From Chitinophagaceae bacterium (GTDB taxonomy: Bacteria; Bacteroidota; Bacteroidia; Chitinophagales; Chitinophagaceae): a stretch of 64,000 nt of DNA. Every line of letters starts with the position of its first letter. Position 1 is the stretch's first letter. The notes beneath the pieces are model-generated. The model saw nothing but the letters and a program-made list of their open reading frames with translations, ran no database searches and was not told where the DNA came from. Of this stretch, positions 1 through 7,072 are shown piece after piece. Made by a program: the position numbers and the translations under genes. The stretch spans positions 572,501 through 636,500 of the forward strand of contig JADKJC010000002.1 of NCBI GenBank assembly GCA_016722465.1, read 5' to 3'.

Positions 1-994
1 TCCTGCTTATTATACTGCAGCGCCGGCAACAGCCGTTTTCAATTTCAGCAGGTATGATACTGCAGTAACCAAATCATTTGCACTACAGGCTGCTGCAACA
101 AAAGACAGCCTTTCCGTTAAAATAATCCCGGTGAACAGTACTGCAAGGCCGGGCTTTAGTTTCCCTTATACCATCATTTATGAAAATGCCGGCACAACCA
201 CACTGGCACCTTCGCTCTCTTTTCAATACGACAATACAAGGTTGACCGGGTAAAACCTTCCGCTGCTATTGGTGCTGTATTAAAAGCACAGGCAATAATT
301 GCAGATGGCGTTTTAAGCATCGACAGCAGCAGTATTACCATCAGGGGTTCGTACGATCCCAATGACAAACAGGCTACTACTCAGCTCACACCATCGCAGG
401 TTGCATCTGGCAGCTACATTGATTACATCGTCCGGTTTCAGAATACCGGAACCGATGTTGCTTTTAATATTGTAATCAGCGATGGACTCAGCAGCCAGCT
501 ACTGGTAAATTCATTTGAACTAACCAATTCATCACATCCATGCATTGCATCAATGAAAGAGAATGTAGTTTTCTTCGAGTTTAAAAACATCCTGTTGCCA
601 GACAGCAATGCGAATGAAGTGAAGAGCCATGGGTTTGTGCAGTTCAGGATAAAGGCGCTGCCTTCCACTCCAATCAATACTACTATTGAAAATGCAGCCG
701 GTATTTACTTCGACTATAATCAGCCTGTCATTACCAATACTGCCTTTACCGTGATAAAAAATCCGGGGCAGGTATATACATTCACAGGAAATGGAAATTG
801 GGATGCCCCATCCAACTGGAAGAACAATGCAGTGCCTCCACCATCCATTCAGCAAAATGAAATGGTCATCATTAACCCGGTGGACAATGGCGAATGTATA
901 CTGAATGTACCGGTAACTGCTTTACCGGGCGCTGCTGTTTCTGTGCAGCCGGAAAAACTTTGTTGTAAAAGGAAATCTTACTATTCAGCAGTAA
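1..994 (+). pseudogene. C-terminal part of a DUF7619-type secreted protein, broken by frameshifts
   Basis: The 5' end lies outside the window. Frame 2 is open from the left edge to a stop near 251 and gives a beta-strand-rich sequence ending in NTRLTG. Frame 1 then continues with a G-S-Y-D-P-N-D-K motif, which is the hallmark of the DUF7619 (conserved repeat) domain of Bacteroidota surface proteins, followed by the YIDYIVRFQNTGTD and AGIYFDYNQPVITN segments. About 30 residues normally expected between the two halves appear to be missing, so a small out-of-frame deletion near 240 is likely. A second lesion near 962 (TTG where TTGG is expected) removes the ending KTLVVKGNLTIQQ; with one base restored the frame stops at 992-994, two bases before the cysM stop on the other strand. 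It was probably exported. The function is unknown, and whether the gene is truly dead or mis-sequenced cannot be told here. Confidence 0.75.
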
Positions 995-996
995 TA

Positions 997-1878
997 TCAA
1001 TCAAACAGGTCAGAGCTGAGGTATCGGTCACCACGGTCGCAAACGATAAATACAATTACGCCGGAACTTAATTCTTTGGCCAGTTCAATGGCGGCATGTG
1101 CTGCCCCACCGCTGCTCATCCCGCTGAAGATGGCTTCTTCACGGGCTAATCTTTTCGCCATTACCCTGGCATCTTTTTCTGCGATGTCAATTACACGGTC
1201 TACACGGCTTCGGTCGAATATTTTCGGCAGGTATGCTTCCGGCCATTTGCGGATGCCCGGTATTTTAGAACCATCTGTTGGCTGGCAGCCAACGATCTGC
1301 ACGGCAGGGTTTATTTCTTTAAAGTATTTCGACACACCCATAATGGTTCCGGTTGTTCCCATGGAAGAAACAAAGTGCGTTACTTTTTGATTGGTATCAC
1401 GCCATATTTCAGGGCCGGTGGTTTTGTAGTGCATGTTGGGGTTATCCTCGTTGCCAAACTGGTTCAGCATGTGGTAACCACCTTTGGCAACCTGGGCATT
1501 GGCATAGTCTATCGCACCTTCCATTGATTGTGCTTTTGGTGTGAGGATCACTTTGGCTCCAAACGCTTCCATCGTGAGCACCCTTTCCCTCGTTGCATCT
1601 TCCGGCATTACTAATTCTATCGGCACATTGAACAGGCTGGCGATCATGGCGAGTGCAATGCCCGTGTTACCGCTCGTAGCTTCAATTAAAGTGATGCCTG
1701 CTTTTATTTCACCCCGATCCAATGCACCCTTTATCATCCCGTAAGCCGCCCTGTCCTTTACACTGCCTCCGGGGTTGTTACCTTCCAGCTTGCCGTAGAT
1801 GGTTACGTTTTTATTGGGATTGAGTTTTTTTAATTCTACTAACGGTGTGTTTCCAACAAGATCAAGAATACCTGACAT
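997..1878 (-). CDS. cysM: Cysteine synthase (O-acetylserine sulfhydrylase, CysK/CysM family)
   Basis: PLP-dependent fold-type II enzyme that makes L-cysteine from O-acetylserine and sulfide (or thiosulfate for CysM-like members) in the cytoplasm. At 293 residues it has the usual family length. Visible motifs are the PLP lysine in GGSVKDRAAYG (Lys41), the substrate loop TSGNTG (68-73), the glycine-rich phosphate loop GTTGT and a late SSGGA motif. The C-terminal CDRGDRYLSSDLFD is typical of CysM. The start ATG follows an A/T-rich leader with a good TAnnTTTG promoter about 65 bases upstream. It is divergent from the encapsulin/cysteine desulfurase operon and shares its regulatory region, which fits a joint role in cysteine and sulfur handling. 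CysK versus CysM cannot be settled by eye. Confidence 0.93.
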   Translation of the reverse strand: MSGILDLVGNTPLVELKKLNPNKNVTIYGKLEGNNPGGSVKDRAAYGMIKGALDRGEIKAGITLIEATSGNTGIALAMIASLFNVPIELVMPEDATRERVLTMEAFGAKVILTPKAQSMEGAIDYANAQVAKGGYHMLNQFGNEDNPNMHYKTTGPEIWRDTNQKVTHFVSSMGTTGTIMGVSKYFKEINPAVQIVGCQPTDGSKIPGIRKWPEAYLPKIFDRSRVDRVIDIAEKDARVMAKRLAREEAIFSGMSSGGAAHAAIELAKELSSGVIVFIVCDRGDRYLSSDLFD

Positions 1879-1941
1879 AATTGTTAATTATTTTATGCTG
1901 ATAAAAGATATTTATAGCCGGTGCTTAATTAAATTTACTTA

Positions 1942-1949
1942 CAAATATA
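1942..1949 (-). promoter_or_regulatory. Probable -7 promoter element for cysM
   Basis: Read on the minus strand this is TATATTTG, a perfect match to the Bacteroidota -7 consensus TAnnTTTG. It lies about 63 bases before the cysM start. A clear TTTG at the expected -33 distance is not seen. Confidence 0.55.
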
Positions 1950-1992
1950 GTGGCGGGCTGCAAATATCATTTTCGTTATGAAGAAATTATAT

Positions 1993-2014
1993 TAGTCTAC
2001 TAAATTAGTAGGAT
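1993..2014. promoter_or_regulatory. Palindromic operator candidate between cysM and the encapsulin operon
   Basis: CTACTAAATTAGTAG (1997-2011) is a 7+1+7 inverted repeat inside the longer TTAGTCTACTAAATTAGTAG. It sits just upstream of a TATTTTG sequence (2016-2022) that could be the -7 element of the encapsulin operon, and about 55 bases upstream of the cysM -7 element. A closely similar palindrome occurs at 7005-7035, and a half-site at 57579-57590 next to an Rrf2-family regulator. Size, symmetry and context suit an Rrf2-type (CymR/IscR-like) repressor site. The binding protein is inferred, not shown. Confidence 0.5.
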
Positions 2015-2081
2015 TTTATTTTGTGGTTCAGTAAAAAGGTTACACCTTAGTGGCGGCAAACGAAGCACAGTAAAGAAATAA

Positions 2082-2138
2082 ATGTACAAGAGTGCGACGC
2101 CAATGCAGCTGCACAATGGTTTTAAGCCGGGCTCATAA
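2082..2138 (+). CDS. Possible 18-codon leader ORF upstream of the encapsulin gene
   Basis: An ATG at 2082 opens a short frame ending at TAA 2136-2138 and encoding MYKSATPMQLHNGFKPGS. It lies between the putative operon promoter and the encapsulin start at 2186, so it would be in the 5' leader of the mRNA. The stretch is visibly more GC-rich than the flanking A/T-rich leader and has an A-rich sequence in front of the ATG, as Bacteroidota genes often do. It contains no cysteine codon, so a classical cysteine-codon attenuator is not indicated. It could be a regulatory uORF, part of a structured leader RNA, or chance. Confidence 0.3.
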   Translation: MYKSATPMQLHNGFKPGS

Positions 2139-2185
2139 AAAACAAAACACCCATCAATAAATTAAAATAACAAATAACAATTATC

Positions 2186-3109
2186 ATGGCAGAAAAAACA
2201 AAACAACAACAGACTGCTTTAGGCGATGTAGCAGCACGGCAGCTGGCAATTGCCACCCGTACGGTGCCGCAACTTTTAAAAATTTCCCCCCGCTGGTTAA
2301 CGCATTTGATGAGCTGGATACCGGTTGAATCTGGTGTGTACCGCCTTAACAAAGTAAAAGATGCCGACAATGTAGAAGTAGATTGTTCTGCAAGAGATGA
2401 AAGGGCATTGCCTCAAACTTTTGTGGATTATGTTGAAAAACCGAGGGAATATAACCTGAGTGCAGTGAATACGGTGGTTGACATTCATACCCGTGTGAGC
2501 GACCTGTACAGTAAACCTTATAACCAGATCAGCGAACAGCTGCGCCTTACCATCGAGATCATTAAAGAAAGGCAGGAAAGCGAACTGATCAATAACAAAG
2601 AATATGGATTGCTGCACAGTGTGGTACCCTCACAGATCATCAAAACAAGAAGCGGTGCTCCAACACCAGATGATTTGGACGAGCTGATCACCAAAGTGTG
2701 GAAAGAACCCGGTTTCTTTTTACTGCACCCATTGGCAATTGCTGCATTCGGCAGGGAATGTACCAGGAGAGGCGTGCCCCCGCCAACTGTTTCTTTGTTT
2801 GGCTCACCCTTTTTAACCTGGCGTGGTATTCCATTGATACCTTCTGATAAACTGCCGATTGAAAATGGCAAGTCAAAAATTTTATTGTTACGCACCGGCG
2901 AAAGCAGGCAGGGCGTGGTTGGTTTATATCAACCCGGTTTACCAGGCGAACAATCTCCCGGGCTATCCGTTCGCTTTATGGGCATTAACGAAAGAGCCAT
3001 CGCTTCTTATTTAGTTTCATTGTATTGTTCATTGGCAGTACTGGTAGATGATGCCATTGCTGTATTGGAGAATGTAGAAATCGGTAAATACCATGAGTAC
3101 AAGTACTAA
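2186..3109 (+). CDS. Family 2A encapsulin shell protein (SrpI-like nanocompartment)
   Basis: HK97-fold protein that self-assembles into a protein shell enclosing a cysteine desulfurase. The 307-residue product closely follows the cyanobacterial SrpI/Family 2A pattern from memory. Recognisable segments are LGDVAARQLAIATRTVPQL (N-arm), PRWLTHLMSWIPVESGVYR, FVDYVEKPREYNLSAVNTVV, the helix LTIEIIKERQESELINN, TRSGAPTPDDLDELITKVWK, TVSLFGSPFLTWRGIPLIPS and the C-terminal PGEQSPGLSVRFMGINERAIASYL followed by an HEYKY end. No cyclic-nucleotide-binding insertion is present, which separates it from Family 2B. The cargo gene starts inside its last codons (3093), a 17-base overlap suggesting coupled translation. 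The shell is known to load its cargo through the cargo's N-terminal disordered region. The neighbouring cysM supports a role in sulfur storage or cysteine use. Confidence 0.95.
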   Translation: MAEKTKQQQTALGDVAARQLAIATRTVPQLLKISPRWLTHLMSWIPVESGVYRLNKVKDADNVEVDCSARDERALPQTFVDYVEKPREYNLSAVNTVVDIHTRVSDLYSKPYNQISEQLRLTIEIIKERQESELINNKEYGLLHSVVPSQIIKTRSGAPTPDDLDELITKVWKEPGFFLLHPLAIAAFGRECTRRGVPPPTVSLFGSPFLTWRGIPLIPSDKLPIENGKSKILLLRTGESRQGVVGLYQPGLPGEQSPGLSVRFMGINERAIASYLVSLYCSLAVLVDDAIAVLENVEIGKYHEYKY

Positions 3110-5174
3110 TCCAGGATTGCCGGATATTGAGTTACTGACTCAGCTGGCCAATCAATTTTTTAAAGCGCCACCGGGTAATGCTGCTGCTGTGGCGGATGTG
3201 CCACAGCCTGCCAATGTGCAGGGTTATCATCCTGCCTACCAGGGTTACCTGGCCAATACAGGCAGCCTGCACAATGTAGCACCTGATCCGCATATTGCAG
3301 TGCCTGTAGCATCGCCATCCATTTCAGGTGGCGGAGTTTCACCTGCATCTGCAACAGAGCAGGTGAGTTTTCTTGACCTGAAGAATAATACAGGTTCAAA
3401 CAATGCCAATCCATTTGGCAATGTCGACCTGGTTCCTGCGTCGGTTGGTGGCGTGAATCCGCAGAACAATGTTGATTCCAACCATTTTGAAACAAACAAT
3501 ACGGAACCGAAATTCAACAGTTCCGATTATGCAGGTTCAGGCACAGTGCCGCAGTCTGTTGCAGGCAGTGGTAAATCGCCGGATGCCCCGCACCAGTACA
3601 CCGATTTTAATATCAATGATCCGCAAACCAGTTTGCCTGATCCGCATTTTGAAGATGGCAAAGTTCCAAAGTCTGTAGCGGGCAGTGGCAGGCAACCTTC
3701 TTTGCAAAATCAAAACAGCAATACCAAGCCTGCAGCAAAAAATGATTTGCCCTATGCGGATGAAAACCCTTTTGAACAGGGATTGGCAGAAGCATTGTCC
3801 ATCATTAACTCTTTTGTTTCAACACCGCAGTTGCCTACCAGCTTTGATGAATCTTCTTTTTACTTTTTACCAACAGTAAACAGCATTCAGCAAAGTAATA
3901 TCCCCGGTTTTTCATTACCCGATACATTACTGGCACAAAAAGCGCAGGCTGGTGTAACCGCTCCATTTGATGTGAACCTGGTGAGAAAAGATTTTCCCAT
4001 ATTAAATGAAAGGGTAAATGGCAGGCAACTGATATGGTTTGACAATGCAGCAACCACACAAAAGCCAAAGCAGGTAATTGACCGCATCAGTTATTTCTAC
4101 GAGCATGAGAACAGCAATATTCACCGTGCTGCACATGAACTGGCCGCAAGGGCTACCGATGCGTATGAAAGCGCAAGGGAGAAAGTAAGGCAGTTCATCA
4201 ATGCAGGTTCAGTAAATGAAATTGTTTTTGTAAGAGGAACAACGGAAGCGATTAACCTGGTTGCCAAAAGCTGGGGCGAACAAAATTTAAACGCCGGTGA
4301 TGAAATTGTATTAAGCCACCTGGAGCACCATGCGAATATCGTACCCTGGCAACAGTTAGCTGCTAAAAAGAATTTGAAAATTAAAGTGATTCCGGTGGAT
4401 GATGATGGGCAGGTAATACTGGATGAATACGCAAAACTATTGGGGCCAAAAGTAAAACTGGTTTCTTTTACCCATGTGTCCAATGCTTTGGGAACAGTTA
4501 CGCCAGCCAAACAGATTATTGATATGGCTCATTCCTCCGGGGCAAAAGTATTACTGGATGGTGCTCAATCAGTTTCTCACATGAGAGTGGATCTGCAACA
4601 ACTGAACCCGGACTGGTTTGTTTTCTCCGGCCACAAAGTATTTGCACCAACAGGCATTGGCGTGCTGTATGGTAAAGAAGACTTGCTGAATGCAACTCAA
4701 CCCTGGCAGGGCGGTGGCAATATGATCAAAGATGTAACATTTGAGCATACTACTTTTCACAATGCACCGGGCCGCTTTGAAGCAGGCACCGGCAATATTG
4801 CAGATGCAGTGGGCCTAGGAGCAGCCATCGATTACGTCAATAAGATCGGCATTGACCTGATCGGACAGTATGAACATTATTTATTGCTGTATGCAACAAG
4901 ATTATTAAAGCAGGTGCCAGGCTTAACGCTCATTGGCACAGCGGCTGATAAAGCAAGCGTGTTATCATTTGTGCTTGATGGTTATAAAACTGAAGATGTG
5001 GGCGCTGCTTTAAACCAGGAAGGCATTGCAGTAAGATCCGGCCACCACTGTGCACAACCCATCCTTCGCAGGTTTGGACTAGAGGCCACCGTAAGGCCAT
5101 CACTGGCGTTTTACAATACCTGTGCCGAGGTTGACAAGCTTTATACAACGTTACTTAAGCTGAAAGGCAAATAG
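3093..5174 (+). CDS. Cysteine desulfurase cargo with long disordered encapsulation region (SufS-like, CyD)
   Basis: A 693-residue, two-part protein. Residues 1 to about 290 are low-complexity and rich in Gly, Ser, Pro, Asn and Gln. They start with a conserved-looking helix (LPDIELLTQLANQFFKAPPG, 9-28) and contain a duplicated VPxSVAGSG motif (152-160 and 191-199). This is the kind of region that targets cargo into Family 2A encapsulins. Residues from about 295 form a complete group II cysteine desulfurase: DNAATTQKP (317-325), HRAAHEL (344-350), the PLP-binding Asp in LLDGAQS (Asp489), the PLP lysine in FSGHKVF (Lys515) and the catalytic cysteine in RSGHHCAQP (Cys653). It converts L-cysteine to alanine and an enzyme persulfide. 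The start overlaps the shell gene. The extra N-terminus accounts for the excess over the usual roughly 400 residues of SufS. Confidence 0.94.
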   Translation: MSTSTNPGLPDIELLTQLANQFFKAPPGNAAAVADVPQPANVQGYHPAYQGYLANTGSLHNVAPDPHIAVPVASPSISGGGVSPASATEQVSFLDLKNNTGSNNANPFGNVDLVPASVGGVNPQNNVDSNHFETNNTEPKFNSSDYAGSGTVPQSVAGSGKSPDAPHQYTDFNINDPQTSLPDPHFEDGKVPKSVAGSGRQPSLQNQNSNTKPAAKNDLPYADENPFEQGLAEALSIINSFVSTPQLPTSFDESSFYFLPTVNSIQQSNIPGFSLPDTLLAQKAQAGVTAPFDVNLVRKDFPILNERVNGRQLIWFDNAATTQKPKQVIDRISYFYEHENSNIHRAAHELAARATDAYESAREKVRQFINAGSVNEIVFVRGTTEAINLVAKSWGEQNLNAGDEIVLSHLEHHANIVPWQQLAAKKNLKIKVIPVDDDGQVILDEYAKLLGPKVKLVSFTHVSNALGTVTPAKQIIDMAHSSGAKVLLDGAQSVSHMRVDLQQLNPDWFVFSGHKVFAPTGIGVLYGKEDLLNATQPWQGGGNMIKDVTFEHTTFHNAPGRFEAGTGNIADAVGLGAAIDYVNKIGIDLIGQYEHYLLLYATRLLKQVPGLTLIGTAADKASVLSFVLDGYKTEDVGAALNQEGIAVRSGHHCAQPILRRFGLEATVRPSLAFYNTCAEVDKLYTTLLKLKGK

Positions 5175-5194
5175 CATTTCAGTTTCTTGCCGGT

Positions 5195-5231
5195 AAAAGC
5201 TGACCGTTTGAAAAAATGGTCAGCTTTTTTG
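5195..5231 (+). terminator. Terminator of the encapsulin operon
   Basis: The arms AAAAGCTGACC and GGTCAGCTTTT enclose a 12-base loop and end in a T run, 20 bases after the cysteine desulfurase stop. This is a classic intrinsic terminator and closes the two-gene operon. Confidence 0.9.
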
Positions 5232-5340
5232 TGAAAACAAACCTGGGTCATCATTGTTAAAAGTGGGTTACAAAAACTAACCACTAATAACTTTACAGCA
5301 CTAATAAAAAACAACTTTTATCAATTTCATACTTTATAGA

Positions 5341-6564
5341 ATGAATAGAATTTTAAAGGCGGGAATTTTTCAGTTCAGTTTATTACTAATCAGTTGCGGC
5401 CTATTTGCACAATCAGTATCCTGGGAAGCACAGCTTACACGAAATGATGGTAATAATATCCGTTTTACTTTTGACTGGAAAACTGTAAAAGGTAAAAATA
5501 TTTGGGTGATACGGAATGCTTCGGAAAAGATTACTGTAGATAATATAACTGTTGAGGGTGATTCATTATTTGTACAAATGCCGGTATTTGAATCGCAGTT
5601 CCGGGTAAAGAAAACAGGCCATAAACTGGAAGGCACGTGGATAAAAGGCGGCGCTGTAAAAACAACCATACTTCCATTTATGGCTGTACCAGGAATCAAC
5701 AGATTTGAAGCAAAGAATAAAGCAGTAAAAAATATCAGCGGAAGATGGGCGGTTAATTTTTCTGCCAGCAAAGCCAGTGAACTATCGGTGGCTGAGTTTA
5801 AGCAGACAGGCAACAAACTCACTGGTACATTTTTGAATGCTACAGGCGATTACCGCTACCTGCAAGGTATTGTAACCGGAGATTCCTTATTACTGTCGGG
5901 CTTTGATGGTGGCCATGCTTTTTTATTCACTGCTAAAATTGAAACCAATAAGAAAATAACTGCTGGTAAATTTTACTCGGGTGCTGTTTATAACGAGGAT
6001 TGGAAGGCAGTGAAAGATGCAACCGTTAAAGTACCGCTGGAGTCTGTAGCAATGTATGTGAAGCCGGGAGAAGAAAGCCTGCATTTTACTTTTAAAGATT
6101 TAAACGGGAAACCTGTTTCAATAACAGACGACAGGTTTAAAAACAAAATAGTGGTGATTCAGCTTATGGGAAGCTGGTGCCCTAACTGCATGGATGAAAC
6201 AGCCTTCCTGAGTGAGTATTACAACAATAACAAACAACGCGGCATAGAAGTGATTGCACTGGCGTATGAATACAGTACCAACTGGGAAAGAAGTACCAGG
6301 AGCCTGAAAAAATTCAAGGATCGCTATGATGTGCAGTACACTATTTTGAATACAGAAGTAACTGTTACCGATTCATTGCGAACTGAAAAAACACTACCCG
6401 AGTTAACGCCCATCAAATTTTTTCCTTCTTCTGTTATCCTTGATAAAAAAGGAAAAGTAAGGAAACTGGACACTGGATTTAACGGGCCTGCAACAGGAGT
6501 ACATTATATCGCCTATAAAAAAGAATTTGAAGAAACCATTGATGAGCTATTGAAGGAACATTAA
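5341..6564 (+). CDS. Exported TlpA/ResA-like thioredoxin-fold protein
   Basis: A 407-residue exported protein. The N-terminus has a hydrophobic signal (FQFSLLLISCGLFAQS) that could be cut as a standard signal peptide after FAQ or processed at a lipobox-like LISC. Residues up to about 240 are beta-rich with no family I recognise. The C-terminal part (about 245-407) is a TlpA/AhpC-TSA thioredoxin-like domain with the active site SWCPNC (Cys280 and Cys283). Such proteins reduce or exchange disulfides in the periplasm. It stands alone between the encapsulin terminator and a tRNA gene. Its proximity to the sulfur operon may be coincidence because a strong terminator separates them. Confidence 0.85.
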   Translation: MNRILKAGIFQFSLLLISCGLFAQSVSWEAQLTRNDGNNIRFTFDWKTVKGKNIWVIRNASEKITVDNITVEGDSLFVQMPVFESQFRVKKTGHKLEGTWIKGGAVKTTILPFMAVPGINRFEAKNKAVKNISGRWAVNFSASKASELSVAEFKQTGNKLTGTFLNATGDYRYLQGIVTGDSLLLSGFDGGHAFLFTAKIETNKKITAGKFYSGAVYNEDWKAVKDATVKVPLESVAMYVKPGEESLHFTFKDLNGKPVSITDDRFKNKIVVIQLMGSWCPNCMDETAFLSEYYNNNKQRGIEVIALAYEYSTNWERSTRSLKKFKDRYDVQYTILNTEVTVTDSLRTEKTLPELTPIKFFPSSVILDKKGKVRKLDTGFNGPATGVHYIAYKKEFEETIDELLKEH

Positions 6565-6597
6565 CTGACTACTTGAGTTAGAATTTTTCAATTCTGA

Positions 6598-6629
6598 TTG
6601 GGAAGTAAAATACAGAACCAATATCTTCG
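6598..6629 (+). promoter_or_regulatory. Probable promoter of tRNA-Lys
   Basis: TTG at 6598-6600 and TATCTTCG at 6622-6629 (one mismatch to TAnnTTTG) are 21 bases apart, which fits Bacteroidota -33/-7 spacing. The -7 element ends 16 bases before the tRNA. Confidence 0.5.
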
Positions 6630-6645
6630 CCCTCCATTTATAGAA

Positions 6646-6720
6646 TGACTCCTTAGCTCAGCTGGTTAGAGCTACTGACTCTTAATCAGTAGGTCCAGGG
6701 TTCGAGTCCCTGAGGGGTCA
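6646..6720 (+). tRNA. tRNA-Lys (anticodon CTT)
   Basis: 75-base cloverleaf. The acceptor arms TGACTCC and GGGGTCA pair with one G-U. The anticodon stem ACTGA/TCAGT closes the loop CTCTTAA, giving anticodon CTT for AAG lysine codons. The T arm has GGTTCGAGTCC. The 3' CCA is not encoded, as is common in this phylum. A terminator follows at once. Confidence 0.93.
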
Positions 6721-6721
6721 C

Positions 6722-6756
6722 AAAAAAGCAGTTTGTTTTTACAGGCTGCTTTTTTA
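6722..6756 (+). terminator. Terminator after tRNA-Lys
   Basis: AAAAAAGCAG pairs with CTGCTTTTTT around a short loop directly after the tRNA, giving a stem with a terminal T run. Confidence 0.8.
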
Positions 6757-6773
6757 TTTATCTCTTTTAAACC

Positions 6774-6800
6774 AAAAAAAGGCAGTGTAGAAACACTGCC
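6774..6800 (-). terminator. Terminator after tRNA-Cys
   Basis: GGCAGTGT/ACACTGCC is an 8-bp hairpin with a 4-base loop. On the minus strand it is followed by seven Ts. It lies 38 bases downstream of the minus-strand tRNA-Cys. Confidence 0.8.
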
Positions 6801-6837
6801 CCTCGACTTAACGATTGCTTGCTTGTGAGTATTACCG

Positions 6838-6909
6838 AGGTCTATGGTCGGATTCGAACCGACGTTGAAAGTTTTGCAGACTCCTGCCTATCCTCTCGGC
6901 CACATGACC
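6838..6909 (-). tRNA. tRNA-Cys (anticodon GCA) with an irregular acceptor stem
   Basis: On the minus strand the anticodon loop is CTGCAAA (anticodon GCA, cysteine), the T arm is GTCGG-TTCGAAT-CCGAC, and the D arm has the usual GCC/GGC stem. The 5' acceptor strand GGTCATG should pair with CATGACC, but the 3' strand reads CATAGACC, one base too many. This leaves a bulged A. The anticodon stem also relies on two G-U pairs. The bulge may be a sequencing insertion like others in this window, or a true oddity. A palindrome resembling the cysM/encapsulin operator lies about 95 bases upstream of its 5' end. Confidence 0.85.
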
Positions 6910-7004
6910 TTATAAAACAACAATCAAAAGAATATAACCTGGCAACTAACTTTATTGTAACGTTACCAGTATTACCACTTTCATTCTGCAATGTTAGTAT
7001 TAAA

Positions 7005-7035
7005 TTATTAGTCTACCAAATTTATAGACTAATAA
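7005..7035. promoter_or_regulatory. Long palindrome similar to the cysM/encapsulin operator
   Basis: The arms TTATTAGTCTA and TAGACTAATAA are perfect 11-base inverted repeats around a 9-base centre. Aligned to the palindrome near 2004, the segment ATTAGTCTAC-y-AAATT and the TAG of the second arm are shared, about 19 of 24 positions by eye. It lies between the stop of the APC permease and tRNA-Cys, both on the minus strand. It is either an operator upstream of tRNA-Cys or an A/T-rich terminator for the permease. The likeness to the first site favours an operator. Confidence 0.5.
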
Positions 7036-7072
7036 TTTCTAAAAAATAATATTTGCTTGTTAAGAAAAGAAA

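Noticed and set aside
2040..2185. Known riboswitch (SAM, cobalamin or similar) in the encapsulin leader
   Set aside because: No conserved core of a known class was recognised; only a short ORF and A/T-rich DNA are seen.
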